This document shows positions 1-6,338 of a stretch of DNA of 9,773 nt, one piece after another. Position 1 is the stretch's first letter. Each line of letters begins with the position of its first letter. The stretch spans positions 1 through 9,773 of the forward strand of contig JACQPW010000022.1 of assembly GCA_016207285.1 (NCBI GenBank), given 5' to 3'. The position numbers and the translations under genes were made by a program. The notes beneath the pieces were generated by a model. The model was not told the DNA's origin. It searched no databases and saw only the letters and a program-made list of their open reading frames with translations. Source of the stretch: Candidatus Kerfeldbacteria bacterium (lineage in GTDB: Bacteria > Patescibacteriota > Patescibacteriia > UBA9570).

Positions 1-1095
1 AGCTTACAAACGGCCACCAAGGCGTGGGTACGCACCGTAAAAACTCCACCGGCTTTACCAGCTGAACTGATCGCCTTATCACCAGTGTATAGTTTTACGA
101 TTCAAGACGAAACAGACTGGTTAGATACCCCATTACAATTTCAGTACCATTTGAAAGGGAAGAAATATAAATACGACCGGTCTTATTACTACTATGATAC
201 GGCGACTGAAAGTTGGCTTGCCTTAGATTCGACCCTGAATCGTTCCGATCGCACGATCAGCACCGAGTGGGGAGCCTTACATGCCTTAGTGGTCGTGGCG
301 GCTGATACCACCGATCCATTTGGTCCTAGTCAGACCAGTGACTTTACAGCCTTTGGAGGAATCAATGCCGCCGCCGCTATTGCCATCGACGAAGCCACCG
401 GTGATGTGTTGTATAGCTACAACATGAATACAGAGCGTTCCATGGCATCGATGACGAAAATGATGACAGCCTATGTACTGTTCCAGAACGACATTGATCT
501 AGACGCTGTAGCAACCTACCATGATCGTTATGATCAAGCCGGTGGTTCGTTACATGTGTCAGAAGGGGAGACCATGACCATGGGAAATCTGATGAATGCG
601 TTATTAGTTGGTTCGGCCAATAATGCGGCCTATGCCTTGGTAGGTAATGCTGGCTACAGCGTTAGCGAGTTTGTGAGTATGATGAACGACACGGCTGTCG
701 AGTTGGGTTTAGATCAGACAACATTCGCGGATCCGTCTGGCTTAGCTGTTGGCAATATCACTACCGCATCGGATTACGCTAAATTAATGAAAGCTGTACT
801 GCAGACGGATACGATTGCGGATATTTCCTCTACGCCTTACTACGCCTTCACCACTATCAACTACGCCAACTTTCATGATTTTAATAATACTAACTCCTTG
901 TTGCTTACTTCTAGCTTAGATATCACCGGCAGCAAAACCGGTTACATTGATGAAGCGCTGTATTGTCTAGCCATGCGTACGGAAGAAGATGGTCATAGTA
1001 TTATCACCGTCGTGATGGGTGCGCCCACCCTGAGCGCCCGCACCAATGAATCGTATCGTTTGGTCAATTGGGTGTTTGATAACTACCAGTGGTAA
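1..1095 (+). CDS. D-alanyl-D-alanine carboxypeptidase, peptidase S11 family (5'-truncated)
   Basis: This serine peptidase of the penicillin-binding-protein fold trims D-Ala from peptidoglycan stem peptides outside the membrane. The reading frame is open back to base 1, so the true start, and any signal peptide, lie upstream; a GTG at 85 is only an internal codon. All three active-site motifs are visible: SMTK (nucleophile Ser at 448-450, Lys at 457-459), SAN at 613-621 and KTG at 934-942. Ahead of the catalytic domain, roughly bases 85-300, is a Tyr-rich, beta-looking segment (YYYYD followed by SWLAL), resembling the small beta-sandwich modules often attached to Patescibacterial wall enzymes; that resemblance is from memory. 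The gene ends TAA at 1093-1095, and its last 32 bases overlap the convergent membrane-protein gene. The family is clear; carboxypeptidase versus endopeptidase activity cannot be settled from motifs. Confidence 0.93.
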   Translation, partial: SLQTATKAWVRTVKTPPALPAELIALSPVYSFTIQDETDWLDTPLQFQYHLKGKKYKYDRSYYYYDTATESWLALDSTLNRSDRTISTEWGALHALVVVAADTTDPFGPSQTSDFTAFGGINAAAAIAIDEATGDVLYSYNMNTERSMASMTKMMTAYVLFQNDIDLDAVATYHDRYDQAGGSLHVSEGETMTMGNLMNALLVGSANNAAYALVGNAGYSVSEFVSMMNDTAVELGLDQTTFADPSGLAVGNITTASDYAKLMKAVLQTDTIADISSTPYYAFTTINYANFHDFNNTNSLLLTSSLDITGSKTGYIDEALYCLAMRTEEDGHSIITVVMGAPTLSARTNESYRLVNWVFDNYQW

Positions 1096-1606
1096 CGCGC
1101 TGACGATTGGCCAAGATGGCGCGCACCGCTAAAATGCCAAAGATCAAGTTTAAGATTGCAAACACTGCAGACACCTGATCACCATCAATAAATTCAATAT
1201 CATAGTACGCACAGAGAATCAATGCACCTAGCAGTTGAATGGGCGCTGACCGCATAGCGAAACCAGCTGAACCTAGCGTCGCTGCCCCAGCTAGTAGCGG
1301 CCAGGCAGACGATGGTTCATCTAGGGCTATTAGCGCTATGCCTAGCGATGTGCCCATTGCGATAACAATGAGTTTATATTGGTTAGGAAAGGTAAAGAAT
1401 CCTATAATACATCCGAGTACAATCATATAAGCGTATACAACGAGGGATGACTCAAGACTGTAGGAGTCACTAATACCACTCATACCGAGTAGCACTGCAC
1501 CCCACAAGAACAAATGTTGTTGCCGTCTTGAATAGGTTTTATAGGATCTGCCCCATAATAGGAGACCAAACCCTGCTAGAATCAGTATCCATTGGATAGT
1601 ATTCAT
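1064..1606 (-). CDS. Small polytopic membrane protein, paralogue of its upstream neighbour
   Basis: I do not recognise a named family. The 180-residue product is almost entirely hydrophobic. About six to seven membrane segments can be drawn, near residues 4-20, 32-47, 54-73, 78-96, 101-118, 122-138 and 144-165, with a polar tail ending TGSYQTPN. It is clearly homologous to the protein encoded just upstream at 1643-2161. Both share FLWGAVLL near residue 33, a GC-[IV]-[IL]-GFF block near residue 65, an IQL near 123, and LN-[LV]-I followed by [VL]-RAI near the C terminus. It is the last gene of the pdxS-pdxT-membrane-membrane run, starting 36 bases after its paralogue ends. Its 3' end runs 32 bases into the convergent carboxypeptidase gene. 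No catalytic or transport motif is evident; a transporter, a scaffold or a surface-associated role are all open. Confidence 0.8.
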   Translation of the reverse strand: MNTIQWILILAGFGLLLWGRSYKTYSRRQQHLFLWGAVLLGMSGISDSYSLESSLVVYAYMIVLGCIIGFFTFPNQYKLIVIAMGTSLGIALIALDEPSSAWPLLAGAATLGSAGFAMRSAPIQLLGALILCAYYDIEFIDGDQVSAVFAILNLIFGILAVRAILANRQRVTTGSYQTPN

Positions 1607-1642
1607 CTGCTCAGTTTAGCAAGATAACAGTGTTCAGGGAAA

Positions 1643-2161
1643 CTATCGTTGACTGTTCCGGCTAAGTCTTATGATTGCTCGTAGCAGGAAAATAAAGTAG
1701 ATCACATTCAAGAGCAAAAATAGGGCGGCGATTTGGTAGCCTAATACCAACCAACTTAGGGTGTTGTAAGGAATAATCACACCGCTAGCAGCTAACTGAA
1801 TCCGATTGGACGACCAGGCAAAACCGAAGGCAGCCATCACCAAGCCGATTAATCCCAGAATAAAAATCGGTGACCAGGTATCACCGGTGAGTAACACCAC
1901 CACTGGAATGCAGAGAGTAGCAGTACCAATGATAATGGCTTTGCGGCGCTGTGGCCAGGCGAAAAACCCTAACACGCAGCCAATCACAATAATCAGTTCT
2001 AAGCTGACGAGTACTGGTTCATGATCCAGCCAGGCTCCGACGGTTAACAACACCGCACCCCACAGGAAGCCATGTTTCTGTAGCGCGGTTGGTTGAATTT
2101 GCCACCGGCCGATTAAGGTAACGATCAACCCGAGAATGGTAATCCAGAGGGCTAGATTCAT
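1643..2161 (-). CDS. Small polytopic membrane protein coupled to pdxT
   Basis: This 172-residue hydrophobic protein has about six to seven predicted membrane segments and a basic C-terminal tail. It is a paralogue of the 1064-1606 product, with the same order of conserved blocks: FLWGAVLL near 32, GCVLGFF near 61, IQL near 121 and LLNVIY near 150. Its ATG (2161-2159) overlaps the pdxT stop codon by four bases (ATGA), an arrangement that usually means translational coupling. A TACACT hexamer sits six bases before the ATG inside the pdxT coding sequence and might allow extra internal transcription. The family is unknown to me. Genomic coupling to PLP synthase invites the idea of a role in vitamin B6 or precursor movement, but nothing in the sequence proves it. 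Confidence 0.82.
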   Translation of the reverse strand: MNLALWITILGLIVTLIGRWQIQPTALQKHGFLWGAVLLTVGAWLDHEPVLVSLELIIVIGCVLGFFAWPQRRKAIIIGTATLCIPVVVLLTGDTWSPIFILGLIGLVMAAFGFAWSSNRIQLAASGVIIPYNTLSWLVLGYQIAALFLLLNVIYFIFLLRAIIRLSRNSQR

Positions 2162-2703
2162 TTGGCTAGTGTAGCAAAATAACGGTGCACGGCTAAGTTG
2201 TCTGTTAGTTCAGGGTGAAAACTACCAGCCAAGATCTTGCCTTGTTGTACTAATACAGGATCACCATCGTGGGTAGCTAGTACAGTTACGCCTTTTCCGA
2301 TCGTCGTAAATAAGGGTGCACGGATAAACACGCCGCGTAATTTTGGGAAGGCTTTAGATTGAATCGGTTCATCGAACGAATCTAGCTGCCGACCATAGGC
2401 ATTGCGTTTCACGGTGATGTTAATCAAACCTAGTTGGGATAATAAAATTGCGCCGGCACACGTACCATAAATTGTATAACCCTTTTTCACATGTGTTTTC
2501 AACCAAGCATCCAAACCAGTTGAAACTAATAATTTACCTATAGTGGTACTTTCACCACCCGGCATAATCAAGCCAGTAGTTTTTTTGATATCGGCGATAG
2601 TGCGCACTTCAAGACAGGGAAGCTTCAATTTCCGTAGAGCAGTGATGTGCTCAGCAAAGTCACCTTGTAAGGCCAATACTCCAATGGTCGGTTTAGTGGC
2701 CAC
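2158..2703 (-). CDS. pdxT: PLP synthase glutaminase subunit PdxT
   Basis: PdxT hydrolyses glutamine and passes ammonia to PdxS for pyridoxal 5'-phosphate synthesis. It is a cytoplasmic class I glutamine amidotransferase, and its 181 residues are close to the usual ~190. The family signature is intact: GVLALQGDF at 8-16, the PGGEST oxyanion loop at 48-53, the nucleophile Cys82 in GTCAG, the NAYGRQLDSF block at 101-110, and His163 with Glu165 in FHPE completing the catalytic triad. The start is GTG at 2703-2701, chosen because it gives the short family-like N terminus MATKPTIGV. It overlaps the end of pdxS by 11 bases, and its stop overlaps the next gene by four, so pdxS, pdxT and the membrane genes form one transcription unit. 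No Shine-Dalgarno site is seen, which fits coupled translation. Confidence 0.97.
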   Translation of the reverse strand: MATKPTIGVLALQGDFAEHITALRKLKLPCLEVRTIADIKKTTGLIMPGGESTTIGKLLVSTGLDAWLKTHVKKGYTIYGTCAGAILLSQLGLINITVKRNAYGRQLDSFDEPIQSKAFPKLRGVFIRAPLFTTIGKGVTVLATHDGDPVLVQQGKILAGSFHPELTDNLAVHRYFATLAK

Positions 2704-3568
2704 GGCTAGCTAACTTAGTTAAGCTATCATTGATTTCTAAACCAGGCATGGCTTCGCCTAAATCTTCCGAAACTCTGGCCAACCATTCCGGATCATTATA
2801 ATGTGTGGTTGCTTCCACAATGGCTTTGGCACGCTTAGCTGGGTTTTTCGATTTATAAATACCGCTACCGACAAACACACCATCCACACCCAGCTGCATA
2901 CATAAAGCCGCGTCAGCTGGCGTAGCAATCCCGCCAGCGGCAAAATTCACCACGGGCAAGCGTCCTAATTTTTTCACTTGCTCTACCAATTCCACGGGTA
3001 CCCGGTATTCTTTAGCTTTTCTGCGTACTCCATCTTTATTCAGCGTTCTCAGTGATCCAATATCTTCCGCGATCGTTCTAATATGGCGCACGGCTTCCAC
3101 AATATTTCCCGTTCCAGCTTCACCTTTAGTGCGCACCATAGCAGCACCTTCGTGGATGCGGCGTAGGGCTTCCCCTAAATCTCGCGCGCCACACACAAAC
3201 GGTACTTTAAAGTTGGATTTATCCACGTGGTAAAACGGGTCGGCTGGCGTCAGCACTTCGGATTCATCAATATAGTCCACACCAAGCGCTTCAATAATTT
3301 GCGCTTCCACAAAATGGCCGATGCGTACTTTTGCCATCACCGGAATGGTGACCGCTTTCATAATGCCCTTAATCATCTTGGGATCACTCATGCGCGCCAC
3401 ACCACCAGTAGCGCGAATATCGGCCGGGACGCGCTCTAACGCCATCACGGCACAGGCACCCGCTTGTTCCGCGATGATGGCTTGTTCTGGGGTCACCACA
3501 TCCATAATCACACCCCCTTTAAGCATTTGGGCGAGACCGGACTTGAGTTTAAATGTATTTTTTGCCAT
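2693..3568 (-). CDS. pdxS: PLP synthase lyase subunit PdxS
   Basis: PdxS is the synthase subunit of the DXP-independent vitamin B6 pathway. It condenses ribose 5-phosphate, glyceraldehyde 3-phosphate and ammonia into pyridoxal 5'-phosphate, in a (beta/alpha)8 barrel that forms a dodecamer with PdxT. From ATG at 3568 the product is 291 residues, matching the family (~294), and begins MAKNTFKLKSGLAQMLKGG as homologues do. An in-frame ATG at 3598 would add ten residues not seen in the family and would run into the divergent mnmA start, so I reject it. Key residues by alignment to B. subtilis are Asp23, Lys80 (Schiff base, in VMAKVRIGH), Lys148 (RTKGEAGTGN, phosphate loop) and the GGIATPADAA / GVFVGSGI phosphate site near the C terminus. 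An extended -10 element lies just upstream, inside mnmA. Confidence 0.97.
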   Translation of the reverse strand: MAKNTFKLKSGLAQMLKGGVIMDVVTPEQAIIAEQAGACAVMALERVPADIRATGGVARMSDPKMIKGIMKAVTIPVMAKVRIGHFVEAQIIEALGVDYIDESEVLTPADPFYHVDKSNFKVPFVCGARDLGEALRRIHEGAAMVRTKGEAGTGNIVEAVRHIRTIAEDIGSLRTLNKDGVRRKAKEYRVPVELVEQVKKLGRLPVVNFAAGGIATPADAALCMQLGVDGVFVGSGIYKSKNPAKRAKAIVEATTHYNDPEWLARVSEDLGEAMPGLEINDSLTKLASRGH

Positions 3569-3571
3569 AGT
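3543..3571 (+). promoter_or_regulatory. Candidate mnmA promoter
   Basis: TTGAGT (3543-3548) and CATAGT (3566-3571) are separated by 17 bases, each matching four or five of six consensus positions. Transcription would begin near 3578, about six bases before the mnmA ATG. The -10 covers the start codon of pdxS on the other strand. Confidence 0.35.
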
Positions 3572-3583
3572 CTTTGAACGGGT

Positions 3584-4684
3584 ATGACTATAACACAAGG
3601 TATTGCCAAAGGGAAGGTAGCGGTGGCCATGAGCGGGGGTGTGGATTCCGCTGTCGCTGCTGCCTTGCTATTGCAGCAGGGTTATCAGGTAGAGGCCTTT
3701 TATATGAAGAATTGGTCCGATGAAGCTGATGCGTTATACCGTGGTCAGCATGAGCAGTGTCCGTGGGAGGATGACGTCAAAGATGTGGCCGCTATTTGCG
3801 AGACGCTGGGCATTCCGTTCCAGAGTATCAATTTTGAAAAAGAATACCGCGATAAAGTATTTAAATATTTTTTGGAAGAAACCAAGGCTGGCCGCACACC
3901 CAACCCGGATGTCTTATGCAATACCCAGATTAAGTTTTTATCGTTTTTGGATAAAGCGTTAGAGCTGGGTTTTGATCACATTGCCACCGGACACTACGCT
4001 CGCACCCAATTACTAACTACTAATTACCAACTACTAAAAGGCCTCGACTCCAACAAGGATCAATCGTATTTTATTTATCATCTGAACCAAAATCAATTAC
4101 AACACATTTTATTTCCGATTGGTGGATTGCAGAAATCCGAGGTGCGGAAGCTAGCGGAAGAGTTTAAGCTGCCGGTGGCCAAAAAGCCGGACAGCCAGGG
4201 ATTATGCTTTATTGGTGATATTGATTTCCAGACATTCTTAAAACAATATGTTAAAGCCGAACCCGGTCCAATGGTATTAGTAGATGGTACAGTAATGGGT
4301 CAACACAAAGGCTTAGCTTATTATACGATTGGCCAACGCCAGGGGATTGAGATTGGTGGAACGGGGCCGTATTATGTGGTAGATAAACGGATGGCCGATA
4401 ATACCCTGGTGATTTGCCAGGCAGCTGACCAATCAAGTTTATTGTCCAACTGGTGCACCTTTACCGATGAGCACTGGGTGAGCGGCCAACGACTAGCGGA
4501 ACCATTCCAATGTTCCGTGAAAGTGCGCTATCGCACACCAGATATTGCCTGCACAGTGACCGGCAACCGAGTTGAGTTTACCGAACCCGCTCGAGCCGTA
4601 ACGCCGGGTCAGTTTGTGGTGTTCTATGATGGTGATACCGTATTAGGTGGAGGGGTGATTGATCAAAGAGAAGTAAAAATATGA
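3584..4684 (+). CDS. mnmA: tRNA-specific 2-thiouridylase MnmA
   Basis: MnmA adenylates and then thiolates U34 of tRNAs for Lys, Glu and Gln, giving the 2-thio group that steadies codon pairing. The 366-residue product has the family's usual length. Visible motifs are the ATP PP-loop SGGVDS at 17-22, YMKNW at 40-44, the catalytic Cys112 in NPDVLCN, the GHYAR and SNKDQSYF blocks at 136-140 and 156-163, and the second catalytic Cys208 in DSQGLCFIG. The C-terminal beta-barrel follows. The start is ATG at 3584; no good Shine-Dalgarno precedes it, and a candidate promoter would give a leader of only about six bases. A 14-base tandem repeat sits in the variable loop after GHYAR. The last bases (ATGA) overlap the start of the M23 peptidase gene. 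No sulfur-relay partner is visible in the window. Confidence 0.96.
   Translation: MTITQGIAKGKVAVAMSGGVDSAVAAALLLQQGYQVEAFYMKNWSDEADALYRGQHEQCPWEDDVKDVAAICETLGIPFQSINFEKEYRDKVFKYFLEETKAGRTPNPDVLCNTQIKFLSFLDKALELGFDHIATGHYARTQLLTTNYQLLKGLDSNKDQSYFIYHLNQNQLQHILFPIGGLQKSEVRKLAEEFKLPVAKKPDSQGLCFIGDIDFQTFLKQYVKAEPGPMVLVDGTVMGQHKGLAYYTIGQRQGIEIGGTGPYYVVDKRMADNTLVICQAADQSSLLSNWCTFTDEHWVSGQRLAEPFQCSVKVRYRTPDIACTVTGNRVEFTEPARAVTPGQFVVFYDGDTVLGGGVIDQREVKI
3587..3595 (-). promoter_or_regulatory. Candidate extended -10 promoter of the pdxS operon
   Basis: Read on the minus strand this is TGTTATAGT, an extended -10 (TG-N-TATAAT with one mismatch); I see no good -35. Transcription would start near 3580, leaving a leader of about 12 bases before the pdxS ATG. 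It lies inside the first codons of mnmA. Confidence 0.35.
4008..4035 (+). repeat. 14-base imperfect tandem repeat inside mnmA
   Basis: AATTACTAACTACT (4008-4021) is followed directly by AATTACCAACTACT (4022-4035), with one mismatch. It encodes the variable loop just after the GHYAR motif and is out of phase with the codon unit, since 14 is not a multiple of three. A gain or loss of one copy would therefore shift the frame. Confidence 0.8.
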
Positions 4685-5568
4685 AACCAATCAAAGCCAT
4701 TGTTTTGTTGGTCGCTTTCTTATTGCCGCTAACGAGCCAAGCAGCTATGTTGCAATGGCCGGTGGAATTCGACGAACCCTGGACGCACATCAGTTCAACC
4801 TTTGGCCCGCGCTTAAAAGCGTCTGATGATTACAATTACGAATTTCACACTGGTTTGGATATTGCCGGTGACACGACGGATGCTGTCGTAGCGGCAGCCG
4901 ATGGGGAAGTGTTTCGGATTTATCAGGAAGGGGATGAGGATTCCGATTATCCTAATGGTGGTAACGTAGTGATTTTGAAACACCACACAGATTCTGCGAT
5001 TCGGTTTCACAAACACAACTATCATGTGTATTACACGTTGTATTTACATTTAGATTCGATCAATAGTGCATTGGCCGAAGGAGATGCAGTATCAGCTGGA
5101 GACGAGCTTGGATTGATCGGCCAATCCGGCACAACGGAGTTTGATCACCTGCATTTTGAAGTGCGGGTGAACAGTACCTGTTCCTTAAGCAGTGATTGCA
5201 ATACTACCGGTTTTGAGCCGCACGTGCATCCGTTACGGTTTTTGGATTATCCGGAACAAGCTGAGGTCACGTTATCCAGACTGGTTTTTCAGGATGATTT
5301 TTTGTTGACGATCTGGTCGAAACATCGAGAAGTGGATATCAACAAAATTGTCGTGAACAATCGGACAATCAATTTTTCTACACGTCGCGGAGCAGTACGT
5401 CAAACCAACTCCTGGCACAGCCTGCAACCAGGAAAATTTTCAACGCGTTCTAGAAAATATGCGTTGACGATTTGGTATCACCATATGCTCCAGAGCACCA
5501 AGCCTATCCATGTTCAGGTTTATGATGTACACAATCACATCGTAGCCGATCAGCAGTGGTCAAACTGA
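4681..5568 (+). CDS. Secreted M23-family metallopeptidase (peptidoglycan endopeptidase)
   Basis: This is a predicted zinc endopeptidase of the LytM/lysostaphin type that cuts peptide cross-links in the wall. The first ~21 residues form a signal peptide: Lys at 2 and 5, a hydrophobic stretch at 6-16, and likely cleavage after SQA. The M23 metal site is complete: His56 and Asp60 in HTGLD, His123 in LYLHL, and His156/His158 in DHLHFE. A Cys167/Cys173 pair could form a disulfide. Residues ~195-295 form an extra, probably beta-rich domain that I cannot name. The gene is coupled to mnmA by a four-base ATGA overlap, an odd functional pairing best read as genome packing, and is followed by a strong terminator hairpin. 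Activity is inferred from intact ligands; regulation by partner proteins is unknown. Confidence 0.92.
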   Translation: MKPIKAIVLLVAFLLPLTSQAAMLQWPVEFDEPWTHISSTFGPRLKASDDYNYEFHTGLDIAGDTTDAVVAAADGEVFRIYQEGDEDSDYPNGGNVVILKHHTDSAIRFHKHNYHVYYTLYLHLDSINSALAEGDAVSAGDELGLIGQSGTTEFDHLHFEVRVNSTCSLSSDCNTTGFEPHVHPLRFLDYPEQAEVTLSRLVFQDDFLLTIWSKHREVDINKIVVNNRTINFSTRRGAVRQTNSWHSLQPGKFSTRSRKYALTIWYHHMLQSTKPIHVQVYDVHNHIVADQQWSN

Positions 5569-5571
5569 AGT

Positions 5572-5606
5572 GACCGCGACCCGTTGTGAAACGAATCGCG
5601 GTCTTT
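5572..5606 (+). terminator. Intrinsic terminator after the M23 peptidase gene
   Basis: GACCGCGA (5572-5579) pairs perfectly with TCGCGGTC (5596-5603). Inside it CGTT pairs with AACG around a GTGA loop, and a short TTT follows. It begins four bases after the stop at 5568. The hairpin could also end the minus-strand acetyltransferase transcript, but there is no T run on that side. Confidence 0.7.
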
Positions 5607-5628
5607 GAATCAGCTGGCAGGCTAGTGC

Positions 5629-6240
5629 CTACTCGCAGGTCGGCAGCTCGTAGTGCTGGAAGTGCCGCGGATTCCGTCCCAGGTACAGGAGGCGGAAGGT
5701 GAGACCCTCCCACTCCCGCGGGAACGGCGGGTGCAGCGATCCAGGTGGCGACTCCAGCTCGGCGCCAGCGTCCGCGACCAGGAAGGTCTCGATCACAGTA
5801 CTGCCATCTGGCGCGAGTTGCTCTTCAGCACCGAATTGTGCACACCAGTTGCGCATGGCCGTGTTGTCAGCCGTGACTCCCGCGGCGATGACGGCGTTGA
5901 TGGTGCTGGCCGGCAGGCTGCCCAGGTACCAGGCGAGGAGCTTCCGGCCGATGCCATGCCGCCGGTGTTCATCACACAGGCCGATCCACTGCAGCAGGAT
6001 GCAGTCGCCGTTGGTCTCGAAGTACCCGGCTGCGATCACGCTGCCGCCTGCGGCTGCCGTGAAGAACAGGTACTGATCCCGCTCGTGTCCGGGCGTGGTT
6101 GCCGCCAGCTCGAAGCGCTTGAGTACTGCTTCTAGCTGACCGTACTCGTGCAGGTATTCGCGGAACTGCGTGGAGTTGGCCATGAGCCAGTTCAGCACTT
6201 CCCGCGCCGCACCTTCCAGTTTGCCTTGATACTGATTCAA
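5629..6240 (-). CDS. GNAT-family N-acetyltransferase, GC-rich and atypical
   Basis: The product is predicted to transfer an acyl group from acyl-CoA to an unknown amine. The acetyl-CoA loop is clear: R-x-x-G-x-G at residues 93-98 (RRHGIG), after a beta strand ILLQWIGL and before helix RKLLAWYL. N-x-AMRNWCAQFGAEE at 126-140 matches the usual motif B pattern. A Pro-rich tail of about 50 residues follows the fold. I place the start at TTG 6240 (203 residues) because a purine-rich AGGGGGT lies just upstream and a good promoter precedes that; ATG at 6183 or GTG at 6330 are alternatives. My hand count of 5641-5940 gives 199 G+C in 300 bases (about 66%), against roughly 25-50% in single 60-base lines I counted in neighbouring genes. 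It sits opposite to its neighbours, so recent transfer is likely. Its substrate cannot be told. Confidence 0.78.
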   Translation of the reverse strand: MNQYQGKLEGAAREVLNWLMANSTQFREYLHEYGQLEAVLKRFELAATTPGHERDQYLFFTAAAGGSVIAAGYFETNGDCILLQWIGLCDEHRRHGIGRKLLAWYLGSLPASTINAVIAAGVTADNTAMRNWCAQFGAEEQLAPDGSTVIETFLVADAGAELESPPGSLHPPFPREWEGLTFRLLYLGRNPRHFQHYELPTCE

Positions 6241-6243
6241 AAT

Positions 6244-6250
6244 ACCCCCT
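6244..6250 (-). promoter_or_regulatory. Possible ribosome binding site deciding the acetyltransferase start
   Basis: Read on the minus strand this is AGGGGGT, ending three bases before TTG at 6240. It is purine-rich but only a partial match to AGGAGG, and the spacing is short. It is the only Shine-Dalgarno-like signal close to any start in this window that I would name. Confidence 0.35.
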
Positions 6251-6263
6251 ACGGTGTGGCCAC

Positions 6264-6291
6264 AGTGTACGGAAAATCCGCTCGTTGTCAA
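6264..6291 (-). promoter_or_regulatory. Candidate promoter of the acetyltransferase gene
   Basis: On the minus strand, TTGACA (6291-6286) is a perfect -35. It is followed after 16 bases by TACACT (6269-6264), four of six to the -10 consensus. Transcription would begin near 6257, giving a leader of about 16 bases that contains the AGGGGGT element. Confidence 0.5.
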
Positions 6292-6302
6292 GTTGCCAGC
6301 AC

Positions 6303-6331
6303 TTGATTTTTTTTGAATTTTAGCGTACACT
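6303..6331 (+). promoter_or_regulatory. Candidate promoter of the vWA lipoprotein gene
   Basis: TTGATT (6303-6308) and TACACT (6326-6331) are spaced by 17 bases. The expected start site is within a base or two of the ATG at 6339, so the mRNA would be leaderless. A run of eight T (6307-6314) lies across the -35 edge and the spacer. The promoter is divergent from the acetyltransferase promoter. Confidence 0.5.
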
Positions 6332-6338
6332 GGTGGTC

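Noticed and set aside
3569..3598. Ten-residue N-terminal extension of PdxS from ATG 3598
   Set aside because: PdxS homologues begin at the MAKNTFK-like position; the extension would overlap the mnmA start and cover the likely promoter.
5653..6135. Long plus-strand frames opposite the acetyltransferase (5653-6135 and 5699-6076)
   Set aside because: They arise from the high G+C of the region, show no recognisable motif, and lie opposite a frame with clear GNAT motifs.
6241..6330. Extended acetyltransferase start at GTG 6330
   Set aside because: This stretch holds a good minus-strand promoter and falls in composition to that of the host; the extra 30 residues show no GNAT-like content.
6263..6333. 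Inverted repeat CAGTGTAC / GTACACTG as an operator
   Set aside because: The two arms coincide with the -10 elements of two divergent promoters and lie about 55 bases apart; shared promoter sequence explains them without a regulator, though one cannot be excluded.
6333..6335. GTG 6333 as the lipoprotein start
   Set aside because: It directly follows the candidate -10 hexamer (6326-6331), so the mRNA would begin after it; ATG 6339 is a better codon.
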